This document shows positions 23,550 to 36,257 of a DNA stretch of 64,000 nucleotides, one piece after another. The notes under the pieces are model-generated. The model was not told the DNA's origin. It did not search any database and saw only the letters and a program-made list of their open reading frames with translations. Source of the DNA: Tetrahymena elliotti 4EA (Eukaryota; Ciliophora; Oligohymenophorea; Hymenostomatida; Tetrahymenidae); NCBI GenBank assembly GCA_000231825.2, contig JH720366.1, positions 247,484-311,483 on the forward strand. Reading direction: 5' to 3'. Made by a program: the position numbers and the translations under genes. Position 1 is the first letter of the stretch. Each line of letters opens with the position of its first letter.

Positions 23550-26500
23550 ATGAATTATCAAAATTACTAACCATAATCATTTTATAATAATTAGCAAAAA
23601 AACCCCTCTACGCAGGATATAATTAACTCCAATGTTTTAAGAAACTCGGGATAGAACATTTTAGGGAACAGAAAACCTAGCTTGAATGGAAATTAGAATG
23701 AATTCAGTCAATTTTATGACAATAATCCCATGGCTAAACAAAATTTTTAGAACCATTAATAAAGACAAATAGATTTTATTTAGAGACAGTAATAATATAA
23801 TGGCAACATAATAAATTAATCAAATAAAATAAGAGCTCAAGAGGAGAATTTAAGAGAAATAGATAGATTGAATAAAATAAATAGTGAAATCGTTAGAAAA
23901 TAATATATTGATTAGATGAATGATGTAAAAAATGCTTAAGGTAATGTTAATGCTGTCAAATAAAATAGCTTTAGACCAAATGTGTCACAACAATCTAATC
24001 ATAGCGCTTATAATTCTTAAAATAGGTTACCTTAGTCTCCTCCTAAAAGATAAATATACTCTTCTGGATAACCAAACTATTAAGAATTATTAGAAGGAAA
24101 AAATAAATCTAATCAGCAATTTTATTAGAATAATCCTCCTATGTAGTAACCTTTTGTTCCACAATTCAATCCTTATTAATAAAGACCTAGAAACTTTGAT
24201 TTTCCTATGTATAATAGAGATATAGATGACTACGAAGACAGTGTAAAACCTATTAAATAAATTGGCTCTGCTATCTAAAAATAAAGTGAAATAATGGCTA
24301 AGCTAATAAATAAACTAGATTAAAATAATCCTCCTCCTCCACCTAATTAATTTGATTATTAAAAAAGGTAGTTTGATGAATATGATAGATTTATGAAACT
24401 TCAATAAAACTTAATGGATTTTAAATATTCTTAACCTTAGGTCTAACAACCATAGATTCCATAGCAATAAGATGCTAATAACATGATGATTTAAATGATG
24501 TATTAGCAATAAATGATGCAAGCTCTTATGTATGCATAACTTTAAAGGAATCAAGACAAGTAAGTAATTTGAAACTTATTCATCTTACAAAATAAATTAT
24601 TCTCACTTTTTAGTTCTCATTTTAAATAATTTGAACTTAATTCTTTAATCAGCTTTAGCTCAAATATTAAATTCTCCATTCAAGGATATATTTTACACTT
24701 GAAATTATCCTTAAAAGCTTAAAAACAGAAAGGAATATCATACTGATTTAATTATTAAACTAAAAAATAGCATTAAAGTATAGAATAAAATGTTAAATTA
24801 GTAGATTTGATATGCTGGTTGTTAAGAAGAAGAAGAAAAAAAATGTTGTGTGTTTATTAAACTTAAAGAATTTTTGGAAAAAAAAACAGAAAAATAATTA
24901 TTCCAAGATGTTTCAACAAAAAAATATTTTTATTTTAATGTTTTTGAGTCAATTTAGAAAGGGATTTGATTTCTCAAAATAAAATGTAAAAAAAGAGATT
25001 TCTCATCTTTTTTCCATCTAAATTAAAAAAAAATAACACAAATATCCTAATTAAATTTGCTAGTTTGGTTTATTTGAAATTATTTTTGTCTGATTTGACA
25101 AAAATCATTTGCTCATTTTGATATTTTGATGAGATTCAATGAGAAAAATTTGAAATCGAATTTGTTGTAATTTTTAAGTTAATATAAAAACAGTCAAATT
25201 AATTTCAGTAAATTTTGCTTAGAAAGTAATTTTGAATTTTTAGAAAGAAAAAATATCCTAAAGTAAAATGAAAAAATATATTGGTTTTAATTTTGTTTCG
25301 TTAGCTTCTTACTAATTTAGATATTTTAAGTTCATATGAGATAAAATTTTAAAAAATGAGAGTTTATTTATTTCAAAAGACAAATTATTTCCATTTTTAA
25401 ATTTCTTTTAAAACAAATATATAATGAGTTTACCATTCTTGAAGAAATTAATTTTTTATTTTACTAAATAGAAAAGAATCTTAGCAATAGTAGTAATCGA
25501 TCTTAGATTTAATGAAACAGCAACAAAAGGAAGATAATCTTGAAAGAATGATCAAATAACTTATCATGTAAAAAGGTGGAGATCTTGAATCGCTTTAGAA
25601 AAAATTGGACGACTTGGCTGGTAGACAGTTTAAATAACCTCCTAAAGAGAAAAAAAGAGTAGTTGTTAGTGATGATGAAGACGATGATGACGAAGATGAT
25701 GATGATTTAGATGAAGATGATGAAGAAGAGCTAACTGAGGCTTAAAAGGCTGAACAAGAAAAACAAAGAAAAGCATTATTGGTGAAAGGTGCTATTAAAA
25801 AAGTAAAAAAGGCTTGGAATACAACTTTGATTAGTTTATATTTCATAAGAAGCCTCAGAGAAAGAGAAGAAGAAAAGAAGTAAATAGCAAATGAGGGTCT
25901 ACCAAAAATATTGTAAAGTTCAATTAAAGAAGGTTTACTTTGGGCTCTGGTGGCTGCTGAAAAAGGTTTCTCGATTATTAGACAAAAACCAAAAGAAGAC
26001 TTAGATATAATAAATAATGTTACTAAGCTAAAATCAAATTAATTAGAAGAAAGAATTAATAAGATTTGTAATATCACTTAAGGAATTCTTGAAGGAATGG
26101 TTGAAAACTTAACTCATATCCCAGCAGGTGTTTCTAAATACAGTGCCATTTACTTCTAAGAAAAATCTTATCTCCCAGATGGTAATTTTATCATATTTAT
26201 TACTATTTTAATATCTAATTTATAATTATTATCAAATAGGACTAACTTCTCAGTTTGAAATTGACAGACTAGAATTTAACTAGACTTTTGGCTATATCAG
26301 AAATGTTTCAAATGAATAAAAAATGATGCTTACAGGAATATATTTCTTTATTAAAATTGTAATTTGTGCTGCCCTTGCCCATCCTTGGCAATTTCAGTAA
26401 AATGATCTAAAACTAAAAGAAGATGCTCTAACTAAAAATAAATTATTAACTGTTTGTTCAATCATTTATCATATTTTTATGGAATACTTAAAAAAGACTC

Positions 26501-26955
26501 TTAATCCTATTTAAAATAATACAACTAATATCCCTTAAAAATTCAAACCTTAGCCTTTATAAAAAACACTGCTTCATGAATTGGGAAATAAAACAGAAGC
26601 TGAAAATGGAACAAGATATAACATAGTAACAGGCCTTATTGATTATAATAGTCTTTCTACTATTTGGACTTAAAAAGGAGAATGGAGGAATGAGATGATT
26701 GAAAAAATAAAGACAATCATTTAAACTATCATAGGACAAGCTAATTAGCTTGACTAAGAAGCAGAAAGTATAGAAAAGTAATAATTTATGAAACAAGCAC
26801 AAGAAGACTAGTTGTTGATCCCTCCTCAATATCGTAAATCATAATTTGCTTAGTAGCCAAATTTAACATCTTAAAACAATAACAACAGTAACAATCAAAC
26901 CATTCCTAACAACAACAATAGTAATGATGCTTAAAATATTTAAAAAACCAACTGA
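23550..26955 (+). CDS. Large Q/N-rich protein with acidic stretch and helical C-terminal half, unrecognised
   Basis: ATG 23550, TGA 26953-26955. Exon 1 (23550-24559) encodes about 337 residues rich in Gln, Asn and Pro, with a P-P-P-P-P run and a Met/Gln-rich end. A 912-nt intron (24560-25471) joins in phase 2 to a Q-Q-Q-Q-Q segment. A run of about 25 Asp/Glu follows, then a well-ordered, non-repetitive region of some 250 residues (A-I-K-K-V-K-K-A-W-N-T-T-L-I-S-L-Y, then I-P-A-G-V-S-K-Y-S-A-I-Y-F, then A-A-L-A-H-P-W-Q-F) interrupted by one ~57-nt intron near 26185. The tail is Asn/Gln-rich. The central region looks like a conserved folded domain, but I cannot name it. No signal peptide. The 912-nt intron is long for this window. 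Confidence 0.75.
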
Positions 26956-27577
26956 TCAATAATTTATTTGTCATAAATGTAAAAATCATTCTTTTAATTA
27001 GTTAATTTATTTTTGTAAGAATTATTATTTACATTTTAAATTTTTGAAAATCTTTAAAAATTAAATACTCTAAATCTTCATATCTCGAATTCTTCCAAAA
27101 AGATATATCAAATATGAATTAAAAAATTTAAGTTCGAAACTGATGGTTAATTTTTTTGTTTTTAATTATTTATGATTAAATAAAAAATCTCAGTTTTTAT
27201 TTATTTGATTAAATAAAAAAATCTAAGTTTTTAATTCATTATTTTTTAGTTGCCTATTAACAAAAAAAAATACTGCAACTAGCAATGAAAACAAATAGTA
27301 ATTAAAATAAAAAAGACATCAGTTAATATTTAATTTAATAAAATTGTAATTTATTAGTTCAATTTAACAAATTCTTTGTTTTATTTTAAGAATCATAAAG
27401 TAAAAATAATTTTTTTAATAAAAACGAATAGAATAAATAGATAAAATATGTAATTCAAAAACAAATAGTTCTTTCTTTGATCAATTAAATTAATTTAAAT
27501 TTATTGAAAAAGTTATAGTTTGATCTATTTTAAGTTTAAGTGAAGACTTTAAAATGTTGAAATGGTTATGATTACTT
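26956..27577. other. Convergent intergenic region
   Basis: Between the 3' ends of the + gene ending 26955 and the - gene ending 27578. AT-rich with AAAAATCTAAGTTTTTA-like repeats near 27170-27240. No gene seen. Confidence 0.45.
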
Positions 27578-29168
27578 TCATGATTTTATAAATTTAAACA
27601 TTTTTACTATTAATTCCTTAATAAACATAGTAATTTAAATAATCTAACGAATCAAAATTTAGCTGAAAAAGGTCAATATGAGCACTGATGAACCTATTAT
27701 AGATGCAATTTATTAATCTTAGAAAAATATTAATGCTAACATGACTGTCAGCTAAAAAATTGTTAAGAGTATATTTTCTAAAATTTCTCCCAAACTGAAC
27801 TAGTAAATTTTCTTCAAGTAGCATTTAGCTATAAAAGCTGCAATTAGTTTGAATATTTGTAAAGAAATGATAATAATTACTTAAACTTTGTTTTTCTCGT
27901 AGAAGAATACAATTACAGTTGTAAAAACTATTTTCTCTAAAAGATAAACAGAGAAGATCTTAAGCATTAATTTATGAATAGGATAATTTGAATAATCTTC
28001 ATTAATAGTATCTTATTAATAGTAACTCATATTTTTTTTAAATTGGCTATCATTACGATGTCTTTCTATATCAGCAGAAGCATTTAAATTTTATAAATCT
28101 AATTATTTTTAGTTAAGTTCACTTCTGTTTGTAGAATTCAAATGAAAGCTGTCTAGATTGCTATCTTTATTATCTTATTACTTATTAATATTCTAATTAA
28201 GAGGTTATTCAGGAGAGTCAACATGCTTAAGGCCTTATTGAATTGGATTCTCAAACTCAATATGTATTTCCTAGTTTTTCTTGAATAAACTTGAATTGCG
28301 TGTTCGTGTTCCTACATCTGTAAGGGCATCTAAAATTTACATATCTTATTGTTTCTAACTTAATTCACTGGTGTTGCTTTAATTTAAATTAAAACTGTCA
28401 ATTGCAATATTCTTATTTTAAGCATTCATTTATTAATTTATCAACTATTCAGGTGAATGAGAAGCTTCATGGAATTTGGAAATTGGACTGTCAACTTCTG
28501 TTTTCTAATATTCTTAGAAATGATTATTCTTATTAGCTTCTTATTTGCTGAATTCATAAGTATTCTATTTTGGAGATCCTTCATTAGAATTTTTAGTGTC
28601 TGTATTCTCTTTGTTAAATTAAGCTGAGAAATTAGAATCTTCATGAGAGCCCTTAAACATTTTATTATTTTAATTCTTAGAAACAGGACTTGAATCCATA
28701 GTTTAATCATCTGCCTAATTCTAAACTTTATTCTAATGCTATTTGTTAATAACCATTCTTCTTAAGTCCACCTTTTCTAGAGGTTTTTTAAATAATTTAT
28801 TGTTTTAAGTAGTGTCTTCATTTTTATGGAATCTTGAATCCTCTGTAGAAGGTGTAGCAGAATATTAAGAATCATCAATCTTTTTGTGAAAATTTTACTA
28901 AATTTCTTTCCCATCATTATTGCTCTTAGTCTCAGATTTTTCTATTATTATTTTTAAACATTTTTTATTTACAAATATAGTAAATAATAAATTAAAAATA
29001 GAATGAATACTGTCTTTGTTTGTGTTCTAATCTGAAGTTTTATTCTCATCATAAACTTAATCTAATTAAGTAAATAAATAAATAAATAAGATTTAAGCTT
29101 TATCCAACAATTAAGATGAGTTTTAAAAATATTAGCAACAAAATAAATTGTTTGAGTAATTCATTCAT
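27578..29168 (-). CDS. Probable membrane protein: Q/N/S-rich N-terminus, four C-terminal membrane helices
   Basis: TGA at 27580-27578. One frame stays open for about 1.4 kb. Roughly the first 300 residues are hydrophilic, Asn/Gln/Ser/Asp-rich (N-S-N-E-G-S-P-K-Q-N-T). The last 130 or so contain about four hydrophobic segments, including V-F-T-T-V-I-V-F-F, I-I-I-I-S-L-Q-I-F-K-L-I-A-A-F and L-L-T-I-F-Q-L-T-V-M-L-A-L-I-F-F, separated by Lys/Gln loops. The 5' end is unsettled: ATG 29168 opens a signal-peptide-like exon (N-E-L-L-K-Q-F-I-L-L-L-I-F-L), but I could not find a splice joining it in phase, so the start may be wrong. Family not recognised. The + strand ORF at 27678-27977 is a shadow of this gene. 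Confidence 0.55.
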
Positions 29169-29401
29169 ACAAGGAATTATAAAAATGAACTCATAATTTT
29201 CACTAAAATGTGCATACTTTATGTACCCACCAAAATTGAATTAAAAATAATAATTGAGATGCTTTATTCAATATTTTAAATTTCAAATTTTTGAGGAATG
29301 GATCATATTATTTATTTGAGATATTAAATTTTTTGCTTGAAGAATAAAAAATATTGAAGAACAAAATTTTTTTTTTTTTGGAGAATTAATTATGTTATTT
29401 A

Positions 29402-32400
29402 TCAAACAAAGAAATATTTTTTACTTGAAGTGTTAAAGTATTTAATAACCAAAGACAAATTATTAGTATTTATTTAATAAAAGATTTATTTGAGGGAAAT
29501 AGCATTTATTGAATGAATAAATAAAAGTGATTTATTTAATGAAAATTTTTTTAAGAATTGATGGATAAAATTAATTAAATTACCTTTATTTTAAAGATCT
29601 GAAAAATCATATACCTAGCAGTTTCTATAAATGGAAATAATATTTCTGATTGTTATTGCTATTACAATGGCAAAGATTAAAAATCCTAAAATAAGCTATG
29701 CTTATGCTGCTGAGTTGTACTCAAAGAGCGATATGCTGATAAATAAGTTTATAAGGAATTCTTAAATAGCAAAGAAATTGATAAAAGTAGTAACTAATTG
29801 CATACTTTTATAATAAAACTTTTAATTTAAGAATCTAACAAAGTAGTGGATTTCATGAACAATATTAATAAATCCAACTAAGGTTAATAATATTATTGAA
29901 TTAGCAAAGAAGTAAGGAGTTTTTTCTTCCATCAAAAATTTAGGATTAAGACTAGTGTTATAATCAATTTCTAAATCTGCTTTGTATACTTAGAAGTTGA
30001 ATATGTTATAGATTTGTAGAGATCTTAAAATAGTATCAACCTCTAGAGGAAAATAAAAGTTGATGAATCTGAAATAACTAATTGTTTAATATGTGTAGAT
30101 CAATACTACTAATTTGAAAATTCTCTACTTGTATATTGCTATTCTAAGAATCTACTTTAAAATAGCAATTAAATGGAGAGCCAGGATAACAAATGTGACT
30201 TAACTAGCTAAATAGTCATACTTAGTTACTTCAAATAAATAGTCAGTAGACTAATCAGGAGATAAGCATATGTTTTTGTATTATTGTGATGTCTAAAATA
30301 AAAACCTATTTGCTTTACATTGAGTGCAGGATGTAAAACTCTCATCATAACATTTAGAACATGTTCTATGACAACTAAATTTTTCTTTTTTTAAAATAGA
30401 AATATTTTTATCTGAATGTATGTATGGAATATGAAATGTAAACGATGGATGATTTGAATATTTTTAAATGAATAAATAAATTACATTTATTGGCTAACTT
30501 AGATTCAGCAGGATAAGAAATACACTTGCTAGTCTTTGAATTATAAATAAATCCCTATTCACAAGATGTGCAGTGATCTTCTTGATATTAGCAACTTAAA
30601 CAATTAGTAGAACAATTTTTGCATATTTTTTCTGTTAAAGAATAGAATTAATTTGCAGGGCAGCCTTAACACTTTCCATTTTCATCTAAAACATAAGGAT
30701 CAGCACAAACATTGCAAATTTATTGTGAATTTTAATTTAATTATTAGCAACCTTTCATGGCATTCTTCTTGTCAACACATTGATTTTCAGATAAAAATGC
30801 ATTATTTAAGCATGAAGTACAAAAATCAGGTTTGTTCACACAAGAAAGGCAACTAGAAGAACAAGGTTAACATTAATTATTTGAGTCCTTATAATATCCA
30901 ATCGAACATTAATAACAAGAATTATTCAAACAAACTCTGCAACCTTTCATTTTGTCTGGACAAACATCACTCTCATAGCATGAGTTATTTACTAAAATAT
31001 AATCTAAATTACACTTAGTACATTCATTTTAACCAGGGCCAGTGCATTAACTACATTTGCCATAGCACTCATTACACTCTCCATTGGTAGCATAAAATCC
31101 TAAAGGGCATTTCTCCATACAAACCTAAATAATTTTAAAAAAATAGTTTTAAATCAATTTCAAATAAAACTTATTTTTTTTAAGAAAAACTTAGGAATTT
31201 TTATTATTTTTCATTTATTTAAAAAGGATTTTATTGAAAAATCATTCATTAATTTAACAGATGCTTTGGATTTCATTCATATTAGAAAAGAATTAGTTTT
31301 TTTAAACTTGATTTATTTCTTTTGAGTTTCTTTTATTTCTATAGAAAGAATTCATTCTTTGATTTCATTAATTTAAAATAAATAAATTTATTTACTCTAT
31401 TAGGATTTTTGATTAATCCATTTGGACAGCTATCAACAATATCTCCTTAAAAGAAAACTTGACTGTCTTGAATTAAAGTAGAACAATCTTCTCCACCATG
31501 CCCTGAGATACAAAAACAAACGCCCTAATTTTGATTTAATTTTAAAAAATTTAAAAAAGAATAATTTAAATTAATTTTTACATCTACACAAAATCCTTTT
31601 TAACTACAGTTTTTAGAGCAGAATTTTTTAAAGAAACAATAAGGTTGAAATCTAGTTGGACATGATATAAATCCTTAATCAATTCCATTAGATATTTAAA
31701 TAAGTTATCCTGGGTACTAGCAAATATACTTTATTCCAGATAATGTGGTAATTTCTAGTGTTCCATCATTTTAACAGATTGTTTTGAAGCATCTGGTATT
31801 TCTATTTGAAAATTTAAAAAAATGAATGTTTTTTATCTATTTTTTGCTTTTTATTTTAAAATTGTTGTTTGCTTTTACTGGATGATGTGTTTAGATTTAA
31901 ATATTATCCAATTTAATCAGAATTATTTATATTATTAATTTTATTATTAACCAGGGTATTTTACATAATTAAAAGTTTTCTTTTTAAAATGGTTCAAATA
32001 GATATTTTGAGTATTTAGTATCCTTAAATTAGGTCTTAGAAATACTAAGGTTCTTTTATTAAAATGCGTTAATTTGCTATGTTAAATATATTTGACTAGA
32101 GTTTGTTCAGGATTTATTGATTTTTCCCTAAGAAAATCTTTAAAAAATAGCACATTTCAATTTATTTGCTGCCTTTAAGACTAAAGTGTCTTGTTGATTT
32201 GATAATTTGGATGATTAATAAATACTCTTTTTTAGTGGGTTTATTTATTTTTATTTAAATCATAATAATAATAAAGAAAGTGTAACATCCTAAAATAACA
32301 AAAAGCAATTATAAATTAAAATAATAATTCTTACCCGAATTCACTTAAAAAAGGATTTGAAATTGTACTTTTTTGATGACTAGATCTAATACATTTAGAT

Positions 32401-33729
32401 TAGGGACTATACTATTCTCCTGTATATTCAACAGGATCTACATTAACTAAAGTACAGTATCCGATATCTGAATTTTGAAAGGATTCACAACTCTCTAAGT
32501 CTGTTTGTGACTTTGGTAATTTGCCTTTTCCATGTCCATTAACATCGCAATCAAAGGTTCTATTGTTTGAAGCATAATTGAATTCTTCAAACTCAATTTA
32601 TGGATCTTAACATGTATTCTAAATAAATGAGCAGCCTTAATTTAAACCCCATCCAGAAAATTTAATATAATTATCATTGATTTCAGAATAATAGCCAGTA
32701 TCTCGAAGCATAGCAGTAGTAAACTAAGAGAAATCACTCTCCATGTTAAAGATATAAGGGTTCATAACTTCATTATATATTGATAATCTCGTCCAATGAT
32801 TACTCAAATCCTAATATTTTATTTAATGTTTATTCATTTTAATAATGTAAATATTTTTTGTTTACATGTTCCAATGGCATTCCTGATAATTTTTAACATG
32901 AAAAGTGTCTTTAAAATAATCTTTTGACATTTTGAGTCTATAATAAATAATAATCAACACCGTTTATTATATCTTCATCAAGAGCAGAGATAATAAACCA
33001 ATCACCAAATGGCTTTTAAGTTTTAGGATCATTCCAAAGATAAATTTGACTAAGAGAAAAGCCAAGCACATGTATCAATTCGTGAGCTAAGACGTTCTAG
33101 AACATAAACCCATATTTTTGCATGTATTTATCTGTTACATAAGCTGAGTTTATACTAATTCTTCCTATGATGGGTGCTTGTTCAAACCAACAACTTACTT
33201 AAAAAATTAAAATTAAAATATAATATTTCTTTTATTAAATCTTACTTGCATTAGCAACCATTGAGGTTGTATCATTATATAAAGTTGTTACCATAATAAA
33301 TAAATCAGCATTTGTAACACTATTTGGGCTTATCACTTTACTACTAAAAGGAATATCATAGCATTCGTCACCTTTTGGGTCAATTGATATTGGATCTTTC
33401 CTGCTATTCATTTTTAGCAAAGATTGAATAAATAATCTTGAGGTTTCACAGACATCTCTAATGAGTGTTTTTTCTGCATCAGTGAGGGTGCTGTTGTTCT
33501 CAATCAAAGAAAAATCATATACAATTCTCATATTTTAAGGAGTCTGTAATGTATTTCTTTTTTGCTTTGAACTCCTTGAATAAACCTCATTCAAAGCAGA
33601 TAATGAAGAATCAGTAGCATTAAAACCATCATATTTAAATCTTGTGTCTAAATAGCCATGAACTGCGTAAAGCAGGCAGGAAATAAAAAGTATTTTTATT
33701 TTAAAAAAACTAGTTATATGCACTTTCAT
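29402..33729 (-). CDS. Leishmanolysin-like (M8) metalloprotease fused to furin-like Cys repeats and a multi-pass membrane tail
   Basis: ATG 33729 with a signal peptide (Lys/Phe/Ile/Leu core ending C-L-L-Y-A-V-H-G). The M8 domain has the zinc motif H-E-L-I-H near 33080, then C-Q-K-L-S-G-M-P-L-E, then S-N-H-W supplying the third His, then the Met-turn E-V-M-N-P, and A-M-L-R-D-T-G-Y-Y. This order is that of GP63/leishmanolysin. From about 31750 to 30280 come many Cys-x2-Cys repeats of the furin/growth-factor-receptor type (E-C-Y-G-K-C-S-Q-C-T). After that, about six hydrophobic helices run to 29630, ending N-I-I-S-I-Y-R-N-C. The last exon is uncertain; the unspliced frame ends at TGA 29404-29402. 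Likely a cell-surface or endomembrane protease. Catalytic residues look complete. Confidence 0.85.
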
Positions 33730-34668
33730 TTTATTGTTTATTTTGGTAGAACTAAGGTGTTTGTTTACTTTTTTCCTCTATTTTAATAATGTTTTTAATT
33801 ATTTTGAAGACAATAAATAAATTATTAAATTAATTTATTAGTTGAGAGAAATTTAATTGCGTTTTAAATCAATTTTTATGATAAAATGCAGATTTGACAA
33901 CTATTACTAGCTATTTAATTGTCAAAATTAGCAAAAACACAATTTTTCTGTAAAAAACAATAAAGATAAAAATATCAAGAAAATTATTTAAATTTTCAAA
34001 AATAAAAGTTTCATTCTAAAAATAAGCATCGTCTATCTCTTTTTCTATTATTTTTATTCAATTGATTAATTTACAAAACTATTAATTTATTAAAACATAT
34101 CAAATGTTCTAGTTAGTGAGAAACACATACATAATTAGCAAACTATACTCAAATAAAACTACAAAAGAAAAATTAATTAATTACCAGCAAAGATATTTTT
34201 ACTTGAAAATTAATTGAATACACTGCAAATAACTTTCAAATTTTAAGAAACTTCAAAATAAATTATAATAGTTAATCATTTTGATATTCTTGAAAGCTTT
34301 AATACATTGTGTGTTAATAAATAATATTGCATTTTTCATAATATTTTAATCTGAATAAACATTTTAGTGGTATTTTAGCTGAAAGGTAAAAATTTAGCAA
34401 TTAAGCCCAAAAAAAACAAGAAAGGAAAAATAAACAATCATTTAAAAAATGCTGTTGTTATTGTTATTATTTTGATATCCTTAGCTGTTTTAATAAATAG
34501 AATAATAATTATAATTGTATTTCGATTAATATTTAATCTGAATAAACATTTTAGTGGTTTTTTCACTGAAAGGAAATCATTAAACTCAAAAAAAGCTACA
34601 AAAGAAAAATAAATAATCAATAAAGATATTTTTTTTACTTGAAAATAAATTAGTTAATTAAAGAAAAT
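33730..34668. other. Intergenic DNA with partial gene-tail duplications
   Basis: Lies between two minus-strand genes. The 34150-34668 part is built of decayed copies of the 3' end of the gene at 34669-36257, listed separately. 33730-34150 is plain AT-rich upstream sequence of the protease gene. Confidence 0.5.
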
Positions 34669-34740
34669 TCAGTATAAATTGTTGTTGTTACTACTATTAT
34701 TTTGGTACCCTTAGCTGTTTTCATAAGTAGTGTAATAACT
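34150..34740 (-). repeat. Serial duplication of a gene's 3' coding end and 3' flank
   Basis: 34451-34510 aligns with 34681-34740 at an offset of 230 bp; both contain TTATTATTTTG-TA-CC and TTAGCTGTTTT. The second copy encodes the real C-terminus of the gene ending at 34669. The 3' flank word TAATCTGAATAAACATTTT followed by AGTGGT occurs at about 34348 and 34526, and CTACAAAAGAAAAAT followed by an AAAGATATTTTT-ACTTGAAAAT word occurs near 34155 and 34600. The outer copies are shifted in frame and carry no usable coding sequence. Confidence 0.6.
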
Positions 34741-36257
34741 GTTATTATTGTTGTTATTATTTTGTTTTACATTATTACTATAAGCTGAGTTCTTTTTGGA
34801 ATCAAAGGCACTATAATTCGAAAGGAAGTTTTTATTTTCGCTTTTTATGAGTTCCATTTCATCTTTAAGCTCTTAGATTTAACTGATTAAATCTGTATAT
34901 ATTTCATTCCATTGTTATTTTAATAATTTGTATTTGTTTTATTTCTCATATAGTTTGTCCTTGTAAATATTTAATTTATTTTTAAGATAAATATTTTCAG
35001 ATTCCAAATCCTTGAGTTTAGAGAGATCATTCTACCAATCAACTACTTTTGTATTAATTTTAGCTAACTGCTCTCTAAAAGTGTTTTCTTTTTAAATAAT
35101 TATTCTATCCTTATCTTCAAGTTCACTTCTTAAAGATTCTATTTCTAAAATGAACTAATCCCTTTCTTACGCATTAATAGAGTAATCTCTGCTATTATTG
35201 CTTTAAAGATATTCATTTGTTTTTTTTAGTTTTTCAATATTCTTTCTCAAGCTGGTGATTTCGAGTTCAGCGAGATCCCCCTTTTCCTTTAAGATGCTCT
35301 TCAATTCTTCTAAATTTTTCTTAAGTTACTCATTTTAAAAGAATATTTCTGAATTGCTTTGACTACTTGTCATAATCTAAGATGATAATTATTAATTTTT
35401 TTCATTGAGCAAACGATTCTCTTATTCAATAAAATTATATTTATCTTGTAAATTTTTCAACTGAATTTATGCTTCCTTATCATGTATAGCTTCTTCTTAA
35501 AAATTATAAAGCTTCTACAAAGATTCTCTAGCAATTTTTTGTTGTTCATTGAGCTCTTGCATAAGTTTAATTTCATTTTCTTAATAATATTTGATTTTAT
35601 TATGTAATTACTCCAAGATACCTTCTATTTCTTCTTATTTCTTTATTTGTTTTGTCAAAGACTTTTTATCTTTTTACTCCTCCTTCACTAATTCTTTCAT
35701 CAATTTTATCTTTTTCTTTTAAATTTCTATTTATTCTTCCATATCCATAATCTTTGACTTCAAATCTACTTTCTCTCTATACAACTTTTGGATAGATGTT
35801 ATTCTTCCTCTTGAAGCACTTCTATTCTTAGTTACTATTCTATCAGAAGGAGAAGAATCTTTATTTTGAACCTAATGATAATAAAATAAATATAATTTCA
35901 TTCTATTCAAATATTGCTTACTATGCTCCCTTTTTTCATGGTTTGTAAATTCTTCTTAGACTTAGATAATGAGCATTCTCTCTATATTCTTGATTAATTT
36001 ATTGTGCTAGTATTGTTTGAAAGAATTTTGCTTCTTCCTTTAGATCTACTTTACTATTATTGCCTGTAACCCTAACCATTTAATTATCTATTTTCTTTAT
36101 TCTTCTTTGATTGAGAACGCTCAGATTGATTGTTACTACTCTGAGAAATAAATTGATTTGCTCTGTCATATCTATCAACTGATAAGCTGGAGCTATTTGA
36201 AGATGAATTAGAGAATTATCTCAATAAATTTCTAGCTCTATTTTCCAAAGATTGCAT
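34669..36257 (-). CDS. Coiled-coil protein with Asn-rich tail (~500 aa)
   Basis: ATG 36257, TGA 34671-34669. Exon 1 is Ser/Asn/Gln/Arg-rich (about 110 residues, S-S-S-N-S-S-S-L-S-V-D-R). An intron of about 60 nt near 35920 leads to one long exon that is almost all coiled coil: repeated L/I heptads in Lys/Glu/Gln context, such as L-K-K-N-L-E-E-L-K-S-I-L-K-E-K. It ends in N-N-N-N-N-N-N and Y-E-N-S-Q-G-Y-Q. No membrane segment or catalytic motif. Length and build suit a centrin/basal-body, cortical or SMC-like filament protein, but I do not recognise a specific family. Confidence 0.75.

Noticed and set aside
27678..27977. 99-codon + frame starting ATG with few oddities
   Set aside because: The minus strand carries a much longer frame with membrane helices and good composition through the same bases, so this is its shadow.
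28441..28710. 89-codon minus frame rich in Ile, Leu and Lys
   Set aside because: It overlaps in another frame the open reading frame of the 27578-29168 membrane protein; shadow.
36065..36080. CCCTAACC, resembling a TTAGGG telomere repeat
   Set aside because: Single occurrence inside a coding exon, and Tetrahymena telomeres are GGGGTT repeats.
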